The position numbers and the translations under genes were made by a program. A stretch of 64,000 bases of DNA from Naumovozyma dairenensis CBS 421 (taxonomy: Eukaryota > Ascomycota > Saccharomycetes > Saccharomycetales > Saccharomycetaceae), in the NCBI RefSeq assembly GCF_000227115.2, contig NC_016479.1, positions 372,001-436,000 on the forward strand. Direction: 5' to 3'. Position 1 is the stretch's first letter. Each line of letters begins with the position of its first letter. Shown one piece after another: positions 50,978 through 62,906 of this stretch. Under the pieces are notes generated by a model. It saw only the letters and a list, made by a program, of their open reading frames with translations. It was not told the DNA's origin and made no database searches.

Positions 50978-52485
50978 ATGGCTCCTATTGAATATCTTTT
51001 ATTTGAAGAACCAACTGGTTATGCAATTTTCAAAGTTAAATTACAACAAGATGATATTGGATCAAGATTAAAGGAAGTTCAAGAACAAATTAATGATTTT
51101 GGTTCCTTTACGAAATTAGTCGAATTAGTTTCCTTCGCTCCTTTCAAAGGTGCTGCTGAAGCTTTGGAAAACGCTAACGATGTCTCTGAAGGTTTAGTTT
51201 CTGAAAGTTTGAAAGCTATCTTAGATTTGAATTTACCAAAGGGTTCCAAGGGTAAGACTGTCACTTTAGCAATCTCTGATAAGAACTTAGGTCCTTCTAT
51301 CAAAGAAGAATTCCCATACGTCGATTGTCTTGCTAATGAATTAGCTCAAGATTTAATTCGTGGTGTTAGATTACACGGTGAAAAATTATTCAAAGGTTTA
51401 CAATCAGGTGATTTGGAAAGAGCTCAATTAGGTTTAGGTCACGCTTATTCAAGAGCTAAAGTTAAGTTTTCTGTCCAAAAGAATGATAACCATATTATTC
51501 AAGCTATTGCCCTATTGGATCAATTAGATAAAGATATTAACACTTTTGCCATGAGAGTTAAGGAATGGTACGGATGGCATTTCCCAGAATTGGCCAAATT
51601 AGTTCCAGACAATTATAAATTTGCCCAATTAGTTTTATTCATTAAAGATAAGGCATCTTTAAATGATGAATCTTTACATGATTTAGCTGCCATTCTAGGT
51701 GATGATGCAGGTATCGCTCAAAGAGTCATTGATAACGCTAGAATCTCTATGGGTCAAGATATATCAGAAACTGATATGGAAAACGTTTCTATTTTTGCTC
51801 AAAGAGTTGTTTCATTAGTGGAATACAGAAAACAATTATTTGATTACTTGTGTGAAAAGATGCATACTGTTGCTCCAAATCTATCAGAATTGATCGGTGA
51901 AGTCATTGGTGCTAGATTGATTTCTCATGCTGGTTCTTTGACTAACTTATCTAAGCAAGCTGCTTCTACTGTGCAAATTCTTGGTGCTGAAAAGGCTTTA
52001 TTCAGAGCTTTAAAGACTAAAGGAAACACCCCAAAATATGGTTTGATTTATCACAGTGGGTTCATTGCTAAAGCTTCTGCTAAGAATAAGGGTAGAATTT
52101 CTAGATATTTGGCTAACAAGTGTTCTATGGCTTCTAGAATCGATAACTATTCCGATGAACCAACTAACGTATTTGGTTCCGTTTTGAAGAAACAAGTCGA
52201 ACAAAGATTAGAATTCTACAACACAGGTAAACCAACCTTGAAGAATGAATTAGCCATTCAAGAAGCTATGGATCTATATAATAAAGAGAAACCAGAAACT
52301 GAAGAGAAGGAAGACAAGGTTTCATCAAAAAAGAGAAAATTAGAAGATGATGAAGAAGAAAAGGAACCAAAGAAGGAGAAGAAAGAGAAGAAGGAAAAAA
52401 GGAAAAGAAAGAAAAAAAGGAGAAGAAAGAAAAGAAAGAAAAAAAGGAAAAGAAAGATAAGAAGAAGGATAAGAAGAAGAAGTAA
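50978..52485 (+). CDS. NOP56: Box C/D snoRNP core protein Nop56 (frameshift in Lys tail)
   Basis: Core protein of box C/D snoRNPs that guide rRNA 2'-O-methylation in the nucleolus (YLR197W). The first about 470 residues follow the S. cerevisiae protein very closely: the N-terminal domain MAPIEYLLFEEPTGYAIF, the coiled coil, and the Nop domain with GAEKALFRALKTKGNTPKYG (about 335-354). In the C-terminal KKEKKEK repeat, an A run at 52395-52400 has six A where sister repeats have seven. From there the read frame turns into Arg/Lys and stops at 52489. With one more A the KKE pattern would continue to TAA at 52483-52485 (502 residues). The coordinates follow that reading. Most likely a homopolymer sequencing error. 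Confidence 0.95.
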
Positions 52486-53089
52486 TTGAATTTGGACCAT
52501 TAATATTTTCAGAGAGCTCCTTTTACTAGAAACAACAACCAGGGATTGTATATTTTAACTTGCACTGAATTCAAGAAATGTCAGTAACAAAAAACATACA
52601 AAAGATTATAAACTTACCGATACTGATATTTTTGAATCCCCTTTGACCATAAAAGTACATTCAATTCAACATTCTTATAATTTTTATCATTTTTTTTTCC
52701 ATCAATCTATGTATATTTATATTAACTACGGGAAATGTATTTCATTTAAAAATAAAAAAATAATATTGTTATTAAAGTTATATTTAAAAATATTTATAAA
52801 TGTGTTATTGAACCTATTATCCAATGAACTAATGACAAATCAATAGTTAAATCGCATATTATTATTTGTTTTTACTTCCTTTTACAAAATACTTCTATGT
52901 AAATTATTACCAGGTGCTTATAAATTTTAAATTTGCATCTTAACGTTTCTTGTAGATCTTAGATACTTTAAGACTTGAAGTTCAGGCCAAATAAACTAAC
53001 TTCTTCAATTGTTCAGAAGGCAGAAACAAAAACACCAATTGGCATATTTAGGAACAATATTTTTGCAATTAAATTACCCCGTTACTTAA
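52486..53089. other. NOP56-SFA1 intergenic
   Basis: 604 bp, very AT-rich in its middle part, no gene. A TAA stop lies directly in frame before the first SFA1 ATG at 53090. Confidence 0.6.
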
Positions 53090-54358
<1,269 letters not shown>

Positions 54359-54742
54359 GCAGAATCTAAATCGTACATCGTACAGCATTCTTTCTGTTTA
54401 CTTTTACCATTAGATTATCCTTAATTATATATCAATGATACTGTAGAATCCTATAATGATTTATTTTACATTTGTGTTTTACTTTCTTTCATAGAGAAAC
54501 GCTTTATGTAACTAAGCAGCACGAGAGTTCAATTTATATATTCTATATATTTATCAATTCCGACGCTTTATGTTAAGTCATTTCCTTTTTTTCCATTATT
54601 TGCCCCAAGTTATCTACGTATCTGCCTCTATCAAAAAACACCAACATTGAAATGCATAAAACCCCAACGCCACCCAAAAAATCCATGGTGAGAATACGAA
54701 ATACTGTATTCTATGCAATTATTCCCCAACCTACATGCTTGA
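54359..54742. other. SFA1-NRP1 convergent intergenic
   Basis: 384 bp between two gene ends, AT-rich with TATATA elements near 54535-54550, no gene. Confidence 0.6.
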
Positions 54743-56440
54743 TCACATATTAAACACGTTTTCATTATTGTCCATATTTGTTAGATTGGTAGTACCAATA
54801 TCAATAATTCCCTCATTCTTTGTGTACATTTCATTATTAGAAGAGGACATATATGGCGATGGTAATGATGATGTCTTCAGATACTTGTCAATATTCGTAT
54901 GATTTTTCATCCCAAATGCCTTATTATTTCGACTCCTATTATCAAAACCAAAATTGTTACTATTATTAGTAATATTGTTCTTGGTATTATTATCTTGATG
55001 GATTCCACTTAATTTTGGATCCCCACAACGTAAACATGCTATATTTTTTGCAAAATTATGATATGTACAGGACGGACATTTCCAATCTCCTGCTCTAAAT
55101 GGGACACTTGAGCCGTTTCCTGTATACGATGTAAAAGGCATGTTAAAATTAGCTGTATTATGGATCTTAATATTACTGTTATTATTGTTACTATAGCGAT
55201 ATGTTTGTTGGTTCAGAGACCCTGTAACTGAATCATTCAGTTTATTGTACGTTTGATATGGAGAATGGTGGACAGCTTGTTGTAGAGAAGAATGAGGAGA
55301 AGTATTTGTATGCTCTCCAGTTGTTTGAGTGTTGTTGTTTGATTCTCCATTATTAGTGTTATTGGTATTACTATTGTTTGGTGCAGGAAATGAACATCTG
55401 AAACATGCTGTTCTTCTTTGAAAATTCGAGAATCCACAAGATGGGCAATTCCAATCACCGAGTCTTGGTTTATTTTTACTTTGTGGAAAAGGTATTAATA
55501 TATCTTGCGTATGATCGAGAACTTTCGTTGATGATGGTGCAACTTCTATTATGTGTTCTACAGGATACAGTTGTTTCATATGGAGCGTACTTGATGAGAT
55601 AGATTTACCATTTAATAAAAGTGATTGCTTTGCTTCCTCATGAGTTTGGAAAATAATAAAACCAATTATACTGTGCTGGTTCATAACGTATGTGTTATTA
55701 TGGAAGTTCCGTGAATACTCATCGGGTGTCTTAGATGTCCAATAGCAAATTGGTTTAGAATTATGGTTGGCAAACCAAGTTTCTAATTCATTCTGCGTTA
55801 TATCTGGAGGTAGGTTACTAATGAAGATAACTCTTGCTTCTTCCTCATAAAAAGTTTTGATATCCATTTGTAAATCATACGGTTGAGTAAGAACGAATTT
55901 AATATCTTCTGAAGAGGAGCATTTCTTATACAATGATAATAAAACATCTGTTGATATATCGATGGTATAGTTCTCTGTATTATTTGATTGTAAACCTAGA
56001 ATATCTGTTAGTATGGCAACGTCCTTTGAAGTTACCATCTCTTCATTTAAGTCAAGTTCGGGATGGTTAGCACAGAATTTCTTAAATTCAACCCAAAGAT
56101 CAAAAAGCTTAGGATACCTTAAATATTGAGGTAAATTGACACCAATATCGAGTGCCTGACGACGCAATGTGACACGAAGATTTGTTAATGAATTCAATGT
56201 ACAGATTACAAATTCATTTTGACCAATTGTAGTTTTTATATCGGAATCTAATTGTACTAGTGCATCCTGGAAATTTTCTGAATCATTTGATATAGCAATG
56301 GATGCAACAGGATTTGTTTGTGCAAGTAATGTTGAATCATCAATGTTAACAATTTGATAGGAGAGATTGATTATACGAGTTTGGTCCTTCAAGGTGCCTT
56401 CTTCATGGAAACTTTCCACTTCTAGTACAACATAATGCAT
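54743..56440 (-). CDS. NRP1: Nrp1 RNA-binding protein with two RanBP2 zinc fingers
   Basis: Putative RNA-binding protein of stress granules in S. cerevisiae (YDL167C, 719 residues). The first ATG is at 56440 (MHYVVLEVESF), giving 565 residues. The N-terminal third (about 1-190) resembles the DEDD exonuclease-like fold of Nrp1. An RRM-type segment follows (about 205-295: ARVIFISNLPPDITQNELETWF). Two RanBP2-type fingers have the pattern W-x-C-x2-C-x10-C-x2-C: GDWNCPSCGFSNFQRRTACFRC (split here across about 330-351) and GDWKCPSC to ACLRC (about 455-475). Between and after are Asn/Thr-rich disordered regions. Shorter than the S. cerevisiae protein mainly in the disordered parts. Confidence 0.93.
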   Translation of the reverse strand: MHYVVLEVESFHEEGTLKDQTRIINLSYQIVNIDDSTLLAQTNPVASIAISNDSENFQDALVQLDSDIKTTIGQNEFVICTLNSLTNLRVTLRRQALDIGVNLPQYLRYPKLFDLWVEFKKFCANHPELDLNEEMVTSKDVAILTDILGLQSNNTENYTIDISTDVLLSLYKKCSSSEDIKFVLTQPYDLQMDIKTFYEEEARVIFISNLPPDITQNELETWFANHNSKPICYWTSKTPDEYSRNFHNNTYVMNQHSIIGFIIFQTHEEAKQSLLLNGKSISSSTLHMKQLYPVEHIIEVAPSSTKVLDHTQDILIPFPQSKNKPRLGDWNCPSCGFSNFQRRTACFRCSFPAPNNSNTNNTNNGESNNNTQTTGEHTNTSPHSSLQQAVHHSPYQTYNKLNDSVTGSLNQQTYRYSNNNNSNIKIHNTANFNMPFTSYTGNGSSVPFRAGDWKCPSCTYHNFAKNIACLRCGDPKLSGIHQDNNTKNNITNNSNNFGFDNRSRNNKAFGMKNHTNIDKYLKTSSLPSPYMSSSNNEMYTKNEGIIDIGTTNLTNMDNNENVFNM

Positions 56441-56745
56441 GTCCAATTAGAAAGGTGGGGTAGAACCTTATGCTTATGGGGATCGTTTACAAAATGGCTA
56501 TAAAATATATATCAAGTATAAAGACACGATAATATTGCATTATATAATAAAATAGAACAGAATCTTTCAATATTGTTTTGCATTTCAAATTTTTCAGTGC
56601 TCATCGCGTTATTTTGGGTGCGGTGTGCGGGTGTAATAGTGCGAATTGTAAACAGAATGACTTTTCAATTACACCAAAATGGATCCAGACTTGTACTTAA
56701 AAAGGTCGTTAGTTTGGTCTCTATATGTTGAATTGGTTCTGTTCT
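56441..56745. other. NRP1-FAP7 intergenic
   Basis: About 305 bp, promoter of NRP1 and 3' end of FAP7, with a short GGGTGCGGTGTGCGGGTG patch at 56614-56631. No gene. Confidence 0.55.
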
Positions 56746-57390
56746 CTAGTTGGTATCACTGTCTTCTTCTTCTTCTTCTTCTTGCTCGCTGGATGATTCG
56801 CCTGAGTTCTGTGCGTTCTTGTTCTTACCTTGAAGTTCGTTAGTGACACCGTTCTTATGTTGGTCCATCCACATCTTGTGCCATTCAACTATTCTTTCCA
56901 CATTAGCCTCCATTTGCTCAGTATCATCACTTTGTAACTCCACGACAATTTCCTGTTGGTAGGACTCTACAGCATCCTGCAAGACGACACCCATGATCTC
57001 CGCGTCCAAATTCTCTTGGATCTTAGAATCATGATATCCTCTTTTATTCAATCTATCATACAATATCGAGTTATCACATCTTAGAACAACCACTAGATCA
57101 ATCAACCTCTCTGGGAAAATATCGTTGACATGCCAATCGACGATGCTTTTACCCTTACGCAGTAACGGTTCCAATTCATCTAATAATTTATCTTCATCAA
57201 CGATATGTGATTTTCTACCTTTATCATATCCTTCATAACAATCATTCTCTTTGGCAAAATCTGATATGTTATAATATGCGTACTCCGGTAATCTACGTTG
57301 TAATAATTCACATGTAGTGGATTTCCCAGATCCAGGTGTTCCAGTGATTAATAAATTTGGTTCGTACCTTCTTGAATTATCTGTTGTCAT
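56746..57390 (-). CDS. FAP7: Fap7 adenylate kinase-like NTPase for 18S rRNA maturation
   Basis: Nuclear NTPase that works with Rps14 in the final cleavage of 20S pre-rRNA (YDL166C, 197 residues). The first ATG of the open frame is at 57390. Upstream in-frame codons begin only with TTG. That gives 214 residues. Walker A is GTPGSGKSTT (about 17-26), followed by ISDFAKENDCYEGYDKGRKSHIVDEDKL, DWHVNDIFPERLIDLVVVLRCDNS and RGYHDSKIQENLDAEIMGV, all typical of the Fap7/AK6 family. The tail ends in a Glu run (EQEEEEEEDSD). Divergent from CDC36, as in S. cerevisiae. Confidence 0.96.
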   Translation of the reverse strand: MTTDNSRRYEPNLLITGTPGSGKSTTCELLQRRLPEYAYYNISDFAKENDCYEGYDKGRKSHIVDEDKLLDELEPLLRKGKSIVDWHVNDIFPERLIDLVVVLRCDNSILYDRLNKRGYHDSKIQENLDAEIMGVVLQDAVESYQQEIVVELQSDDTEQMEANVERIVEWHKMWMDQHKNGVTNELQGKNKNAQNSGESSSEQEEEEEEDSDTN

Positions 57391-57807
57391 ATTATCAGAA
57401 GTATTTCTTTCTTTTCGAAGTATAGGGTTAGTACTTTGGAAGCTTTCAACGAAAGAAAGTAAAATTATATACAAGATTATTTGCTTTTATTCTATTCAGA
57501 GTGAAATTATATATCTTATTCCATCGATGTGCTTCGAGTATCTACGTAAAGAATATATTTTCATTCTTTTTTTCAATTAAGTCCCACTATGCTAAAAAAA
57601 ATAAGATATCTCTGAAGAAGGGAAAATGACAGAACAAGAATGAAGAACAAGACAGTTCTCGAAAACTTAACTAAGACAGACAAAAGGTAATTTATAAGAA
57701 GGCTCTAACATCCGATCATATTTTACCGTACCTCGATATACTCTGTTTATAATCGCAACAGCATTCAGACCCAGGAACAACTCCATTAATTAAGATCGGA
57801 AAGCAAC
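57391..57807. other. FAP7-CDC36 divergent promoter region
   Basis: 417 bp, AT-rich. GTTAGTA at 57427-57433 is a TACTAAC on the minus strand but lacks a partner 5' splice site (see rejected items). No gene. Confidence 0.5.
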
Positions 57808-58389
57808 ATGGATAAATTCGGTTTAGAAGCACTCGTCCCCCTTATCAAGCCTGATGACAAGGAACTTTCCAAGATATATGATCATTCCATGACACTGGGA
57901 GCGGATCTAACGTCCATGCTACATTCCCTAGGGATTCCTCGTGATTCTAAAAGACATCGTGTCTTAGATACTTTCCAATCACCATGGGCAGAAACGTCAA
58001 GAAGTGAAGTGGAACCGACTTTCTTCATCCCAGATTCATTCACTCATATTCCTGATGTCCTACAATCAAACACGAAGGATACACCGCCAAGTTTTGATTC
58101 AGTACAGAAGGATCAACAACGTGTAGCGTTATTCCAAGATGAAACTTTATTTTATCTATTTTATAAACATCCTGGGACAGTTATTCAAGAACTGACATAT
58201 TTAGAACTAAGGAAACGTAACTGGAGGTATCATAAGACCCTAAAGGCATGGTTGACTAAGGACCCCATGATGGAACCAGTGGTGTCGAATGATGGACTAA
58301 GTGAACGAGGATCATATGTGTTTTTTGACCCCCAAAGGTGGGAAAAATGTCAAAGAGAATTCCTATTGTTTTATAACGCTATTATGTAA
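57808..58389 (+). CDS. CDC36: CCR4-NOT subunit Cdc36 (Not2)
   Basis: Not2 subunit of the CCR4-NOT complex, which controls transcription and mRNA deadenylation (YDL165W, 191 residues). 193 residues here. The NOT2/3/5 C-terminal domain is clear: ETLFYLFYKHPGTVIQELTYLELRKRNWRYHKTLKAWLTKD followed by GSYVFFDPQRWEKCQREF. The N-terminal part (KFGLEALVPLIKPDDKELS) is the short Not1-binding region of fungal Not2. The start is the only sensible ATG. It sits between FAP7 and, through the inserted MSS51, CDC9. Confidence 0.97.
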   Translation: MDKFGLEALVPLIKPDDKELSKIYDHSMTLGADLTSMLHSLGIPRDSKRHRVLDTFQSPWAETSRSEVEPTFFIPDSFTHIPDVLQSNTKDTPPSFDSVQKDQQRVALFQDETLFYLFYKHPGTVIQELTYLELRKRNWRYHKTLKAWLTKDPMMEPVVSNDGLSERGSYVFFDPQRWEKCQREFLLFYNAIM

Positions 58390-58530
58390 ATATTTTTCCC
58401 GATTTTCGTATTTTCATCATTATAGATTAAGTATTTTTACGTATACATCTTAGTCTATATATTTACATGATATATTTTTCATACGTATGGAATTTTTTCA
58501 AAGCATTATATTGTCATCATTACTTTGCAT

Positions 58531-59883
58531 CTAGACTTTAACTGCATGATATCTCTTACCACGGAACCCAGCAATATACATATTATATTGATAAACCTCT
58601 TGAGGATCCATGTCGTTTAACTCCCATTTGGTACTTCCAAATACATTTTTAGTTGGTTTCATCAACATATCAACTTCTTTCCCATATGTTTCTTGTACAA
58701 TATCAATATCTTTTAATAAATCCTGCTTATTGAATCCTGTAGTGAAAATAGCACATTTAGTATCCAATAATGCCTTCATAGTTTCTCCCATCCAACTCTT
58801 TGTATTTTCAGGTGATGCAAACCCTGGATGGAAAGTAAAAAACACATCATTATATGAATCATATGGAAAAAAATCTCGAGCATTATGTAAAGTATGGAAG
58901 AAATCGGTATGATATACAAGATTTAATCTCTCATCAATTCTCTTAACAATACGGTTAGGTCTTATTTCCGTCATACTACCACTAGTAGTAGTGTTAGTTT
59001 CCTCAGCGTTCATGTTGTTGTTATTCATCAACACACTACATTCTGGTCCAATGAAATTTATTTCGAAATTTTGGAATGGGAATAAATAACTAAATTGTTT
59101 CCATATATGTTCTGGTAATTGACTTTCTGCTCTAGCACCCAATATGAAAATTCTCATGGGACGTTCCTTGGTGGTTTCAAATTCATTATGCCTTAAACTG
59201 TATTTCAAAGCAGCAATTGACTTCAACCCCTCTAAAGTAATAGGTCCATTTGGTTCTAAAGCATATGGACAATATTTATGTAATATGGAAGCTATCGTGA
59301 TTGGATAACTTAACATCTTAGTGACTGTAGCTAATTGGAACTCAGAATCCATTGATACAAACTGTCTTGTGTAAAAAAACATATCCCAATTATTCATACT
59401 CACTGCACAATCATGGTCTTGGCTTTGGGGGAATTCAAACTCAGGGAATGATCTACCACTTCTTAAATCATGCTCAAAAACGTTAACTTTCTTAAGAATA
59501 TCGTATATTTTATTTTGATGATAATTTGTATCATTTTCCCAAGCTTCCTTTGAGTGATGTGTGGGAATACCTGAAATAGGACATGTATAATTGATTTCTT
59601 TGCCTGTCACTGGACATTTAGCTAATGCTCTAATTCTAGCAGCTCTTTCACGCAAATCTGGTGAAGGCGATTGATCCCATGGATGGAATCTATTCTCAAA
59701 TGCCGGTTCATTGGGAGATGGTGGTGGTTCCATACCAAGAGCATTTTTCACAAACCCAACAAAGTGGCGATTACTAAACTTTTGATAATTATTCTTGAAG
59801 TATGATATTGAACACTCTTGTAACGGTATGCTTTTCAAGATCATGTTTGCCGTTGTCATGTTTCCTGTTTTGACTGCCAACAT
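58531..59883 (-). CDS. MSS51: COX1 mRNA translational activator Mss51
   Basis: Mitochondrial protein that activates translation of COX1 mRNA and couples it to cytochrome oxidase assembly (YLR203C, 436 residues). The open frame starts at TTG 59913. The first ATG at 59883 gives 450 residues. A mitochondrial-type N-terminus leads to the heme-regulatory Cys-Pro motifs in LAKCPVTGKEINYTCPISGIPTHHS (split across about 84-108). The conserved mitochondrial domain shows MRIFILGARAESQLPEHIWKQ, DVFFTFHPGFASPE and CAIFTTGFNKQDL, ending YIAGFRGKRYH. In S. cerevisiae it is on chromosome XII; here it is interleaved between CDC36 and CDC9. Confidence 0.96.
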   Translation of the reverse strand: MLAVKTGNMTTANMILKSIPLQECSISYFKNNYQKFSNRHFVGFVKNALGMEPPPSPNEPAFENRFHPWDQSPSPDLRERAARIRALAKCPVTGKEINYTCPISGIPTHHSKEAWENDTNYHQNKIYDILKKVNVFEHDLRSGRSFPEFEFPQSQDHDCAVSMNNWDMFFYTRQFVSMDSEFQLATVTKMLSYPITIASILHKYCPYALEPNGPITLEGLKSIAALKYSLRHNEFETTKERPMRIFILGARAESQLPEHIWKQFSYLFPFQNFEINFIGPECSVLMNNNNMNAEETNTTTSGSMTEIRPNRIVKRIDERLNLVYHTDFFHTLHNARDFFPYDSYNDVFFTFHPGFASPENTKSWMGETMKALLDTKCAIFTTGFNKQDLLKDIDIVQETYGKEVDMLMKPTKNVFGSTKWELNDMDPQEVYQYNMYIAGFRGKRYHAVKV

Positions 59884-60301
59884 TGCAATGGAAAAGGGCA
59901 AGTTAAAAAGCAAATATATGACTTGTTTACTTAATCTTTAACCTTATAAACTAGTTGGGAAAAAAAATACTCAATTTTGTTGCTTGGTACTTGAGTTGAC
60001 AGTTATGTATATGTATATTAGTTGCCAACCTTTGTCAATATAAATTGCTACTACTAACTTTCACCCCCCTTACAGGTTCGCGCCAAAAGAAAAACAACAC
60101 TTCAAGAAACGTCAGTAAAAATATCCACTATTATTTTATTGATTGGTTGTTGTTTCGATCTAAGAGTCGTTACATTACATTCTTGCCTTAAATAAATGGC
60201 TGGATTAGAATCTATAATAAATTATTCATTATATTACACAAGAAAAAATGGTTGAAAGTTCATCGTATTTGTTTCCAGACTAATTTGATCTATGATTTAG
60301 A
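59884..60301. other. CDC9-MSS51 intergenic
   Basis: 418 bp between the CDC9 3' end and the MSS51 5' end (both minus strand). AT-rich apart from a CCCCCCTTAC patch at 60064. No gene. Confidence 0.55.
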
Positions 60302-62485
60302 CTAACTTGATCTATGACTTTGATTCTCATACAGTTCGATAATTTGTTCTGATGATGTTGCATCTTCTACACCTTTGTCTTCTCTAATACGAATGAATCT
60401 TGGGAATCTCAATGACACACCTTTATCATATGCTGAGCTCCCTGCTTTATAGATAGGTGATAGTGAAAGGTCTGCCGTTAGCACTTCGAATAATAAAGAT
60501 GGTTCAAACCATACGTCTGGTTCAGCACTAGAATCATAAATATAGGTGGCCTTTGGACCATCGATAACCGTTGCTTTCAATTTCTCGTGTAATTGTTGTA
60601 ACATCTCATCTGAAAACCCTGTACCAATTTTGCAGCATGTTTCAAATTCACCTGTATTATCATTATAACAACCAAGTAAAAACCCACCATATGTACCTGT
60701 TCTTTTGCCTCTACCATAATATGCACCTAGGACACATAAATCTAATGAATCTCCTATACCTTCTAGATAATCTTTCTTCAATTTTAACCAATTACGAGAT
60801 CTTTTACTTGGTTCGTAATGTGATTCTTCACCTTCAAGCATCTTAACCATTAAGCCTTCACAAGAATCATTTACGGATTGATCTAAGAATTTTTGTAATT
60901 CATCTAAATTAGATGTGGTTAATTCGGTAGCGTATTGAAATTCTCCGGGTGCGGGAGTAGTCACCCTATGTAGTATCTCTCTTCTTTCCTTTAAACTATA
61001 GTTTATCAATTTATTAGAGTTATGACAAAGAATATCAAATGCAAATAAACAAACTCTTACTTTCACATCTTTCGCTAACACATCTTTACGTTTTCTTGTA
61101 CTCAATACTTGAAAGGGTAATATCTTTTGTTGTTCTTTATCCCATGCAACAGCTTCACAATCCAAGATCAAAGTCTTTGTTTCATTCCTATCTTTAACGA
61201 AATCACCAATATGAATCTCAGGATACCTTTCAGTCATATTTTCACCATTTCTAGAATAGATCCTCATAGTCCCATCTTCCAATAAATGTACTTGAGCTCT
61301 CTCACCATCATATTTATATTCTGAAGTAAAAGTTTCACCTTGAAATCTATCCAAGATTTCATTAATTGCCTTTGTTGGTTTAGCCAACATAGGTTTTAAT
61401 GGGATCCCAGGTCTTAAGGAACAATGTTCATTCAAGTTCATAATCCCGTATTGAAGGCAAGAATTAATAACAATTTCATAATTGGGTACTTGACAAAATG
61501 CGTCTCTAATTTTCCCCTCAGCAGTTTCCAATAATTCCATATCAAAATCCTTATTAGCATCAAATTCTTTAACTAACAGTGCTTTAGATAATGAAATCAA
61601 GACAGTCTTCTCGGCTAACCCAATTCTCAATTTAGATTCCAAAGATCTAATCAAAAATTTGGCCTCCACACCATCTTCACAAGCTGTCAACATCCTCTTA
61701 ATCAATTTAATCTTCTTAGTCTGACTATCTTTCCCCGCAGCCTTTGCAATCATTTTCAAATTATTGAAAACTTCCCCTACAGTCAATGGTTTTGGTTTAA
61801 ACATAGTAGGTTGTACATTCCTAGCTTCCAACGCAATCTGACCCAAATCACCTAATTCTCTATATTGTGCTCTAATTTGTGTCAATGATTTCCCACATGA
61901 TTCACTAATCGTCTTCATGAGTAATCCTTCCCCGAGACCCAATTCAAGACCAGGTTCATAGTCTGGTCCTAATTTGTTAATGAATAGATACGTTACGGGG
62001 ATCAAGTTTTGTGGGTCTTGTTTCATTATCTTGATTAAAAAGTCTGAACATAGTTTGATTATGGAGAGACGGGAGGATGTAGTTTCTATTTCTTGGAATA
62101 ATTGGCAAACTTCTTTATATGGGATGGCACATAAAAATGGCTTACTTACGGCAGTCTTAGGGTCTAATGTGTGATCTGCTACGATTGGTGTTGGTGTAGT
62201 CGATGCTGATGCTGATGCAGGGGAGGATGAGCGTTCAGTATTTAATTTTATTGGTGATTTGGGTTTACTTTCTGCCATTATACTTGGAGAAGAAGAAGAT
62301 GTTGATAAACGTATTTTTTTTCGTGGAATTGAGTCGGAATCATCCTTGTTTTCTTCCTTTGTTTCTTCTTTACTTTCATTTTTGAGTGCAGTATCCTTTG
62401 TAGGTTTCTTGTGATTTATTGAAGAGAAGAATCTTCCCAAAGTAGCCTGTTGTTTCCTACCTTTACTGACATTATTTTCTCTTGC

Positions 62486-62517
<32 letters not shown>

Positions 62518-62599
62518 GTGTTGCTGGAGGCATAGTTATATAACGTATTGGTCGTAAATTTGGTAAAAGGATCCTAGTAGTACCCAATTGTCTTAACAT
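60302..62599 (-). CDS. CDC9: DNA ligase I, nuclear and mitochondrial forms
   Basis: ATP-dependent ligase that joins Okazaki fragments and completes repair (YDL164C, 755 residues). 765 residues here. Met1 starts a presequence-like LRQLGTTRILLPNLRPIRYIT, and a second in-frame ATG at 62533 (Met23) starts the likely nuclear form. This copies the S. cerevisiae arrangement of two starts. Next come a Ser run, the PCNA-binding box QATLGRFFSS (about 52-61), a disordered K/S/E-rich linker, the DNA-binding domain, the adenylation motif EYKYDGER with catalytic Lys429, LILDCEAVAWD, EGLMVKMLEG, and the OB-fold ending in VSLRFPRFIRIREDK. A perfect MluI cell-cycle box lies 144 bp upstream. Confidence 0.98.
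62471..62520 (-). repeat. Ser-coding trinucleotide run in CDC9
   Basis: Nine to ten TCA/ATC-type codons (about 62487-62515) give a poly-Ser tract just after the second start of CDC9. A slippage-prone trinucleotide run in a disordered region. Confidence 0.6.
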
Positions 62600-62742
62600 A
62601 TATAACGACCAGATCCAATGGTTCTTGATTACCTATTTCAATGAACCCAATTATTTATTTTGTCTGTTTGTAATTGAATGAAACTCAAAGTGAATCAATT
62701 TCCATCAAACGGTTTCGCTATTGGCGTTTTTTTGGTGTCGCA

Positions 62743-62748
62743 ACGCGT
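62743..62748. promoter_or_regulatory. MluI cell-cycle box (MBF site) in the CDC9-MHF2 promoter
   Basis: ACGCGT in the context CAACGCGTGA, 144 bp from the CDC9 ATG and 63 bp from the first MHF2 ATG. MBF drives CDC9 in late G1 in S. cerevisiae. The divergent placement could let it act on both genes. Confidence 0.8.
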
Positions 62749-62906
62749 GATTGAATAAAAGTGAAGATAAACTATATATATATAATAAATACAAAGACTA
62801 ACGGAACGTAATGTTACATGGACTAGGACTAGGATTAGAGGTGTCTGAAGCAATCTTGTCGTCTTTTCTCTTAGAGACAAATGCGCTAAGGAATATCCAA
62901 GCAGAT

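Noticed and set aside
52400..52489. Arg/Lys-rich tail of NOP56 as a genuine novel C-terminus
   Set aside because: The alternative frame continues the KKE repeat of the family to a proper stop, and the break is in an A run.
57388..57474. TACTAAC on the minus strand just upstream of FAP7, suggesting an intron and a longer protein
   Set aside because: No standard 5' splice site is found upstream. The first ATG already gives the family N-terminus, and the longer frame starts with TTG.
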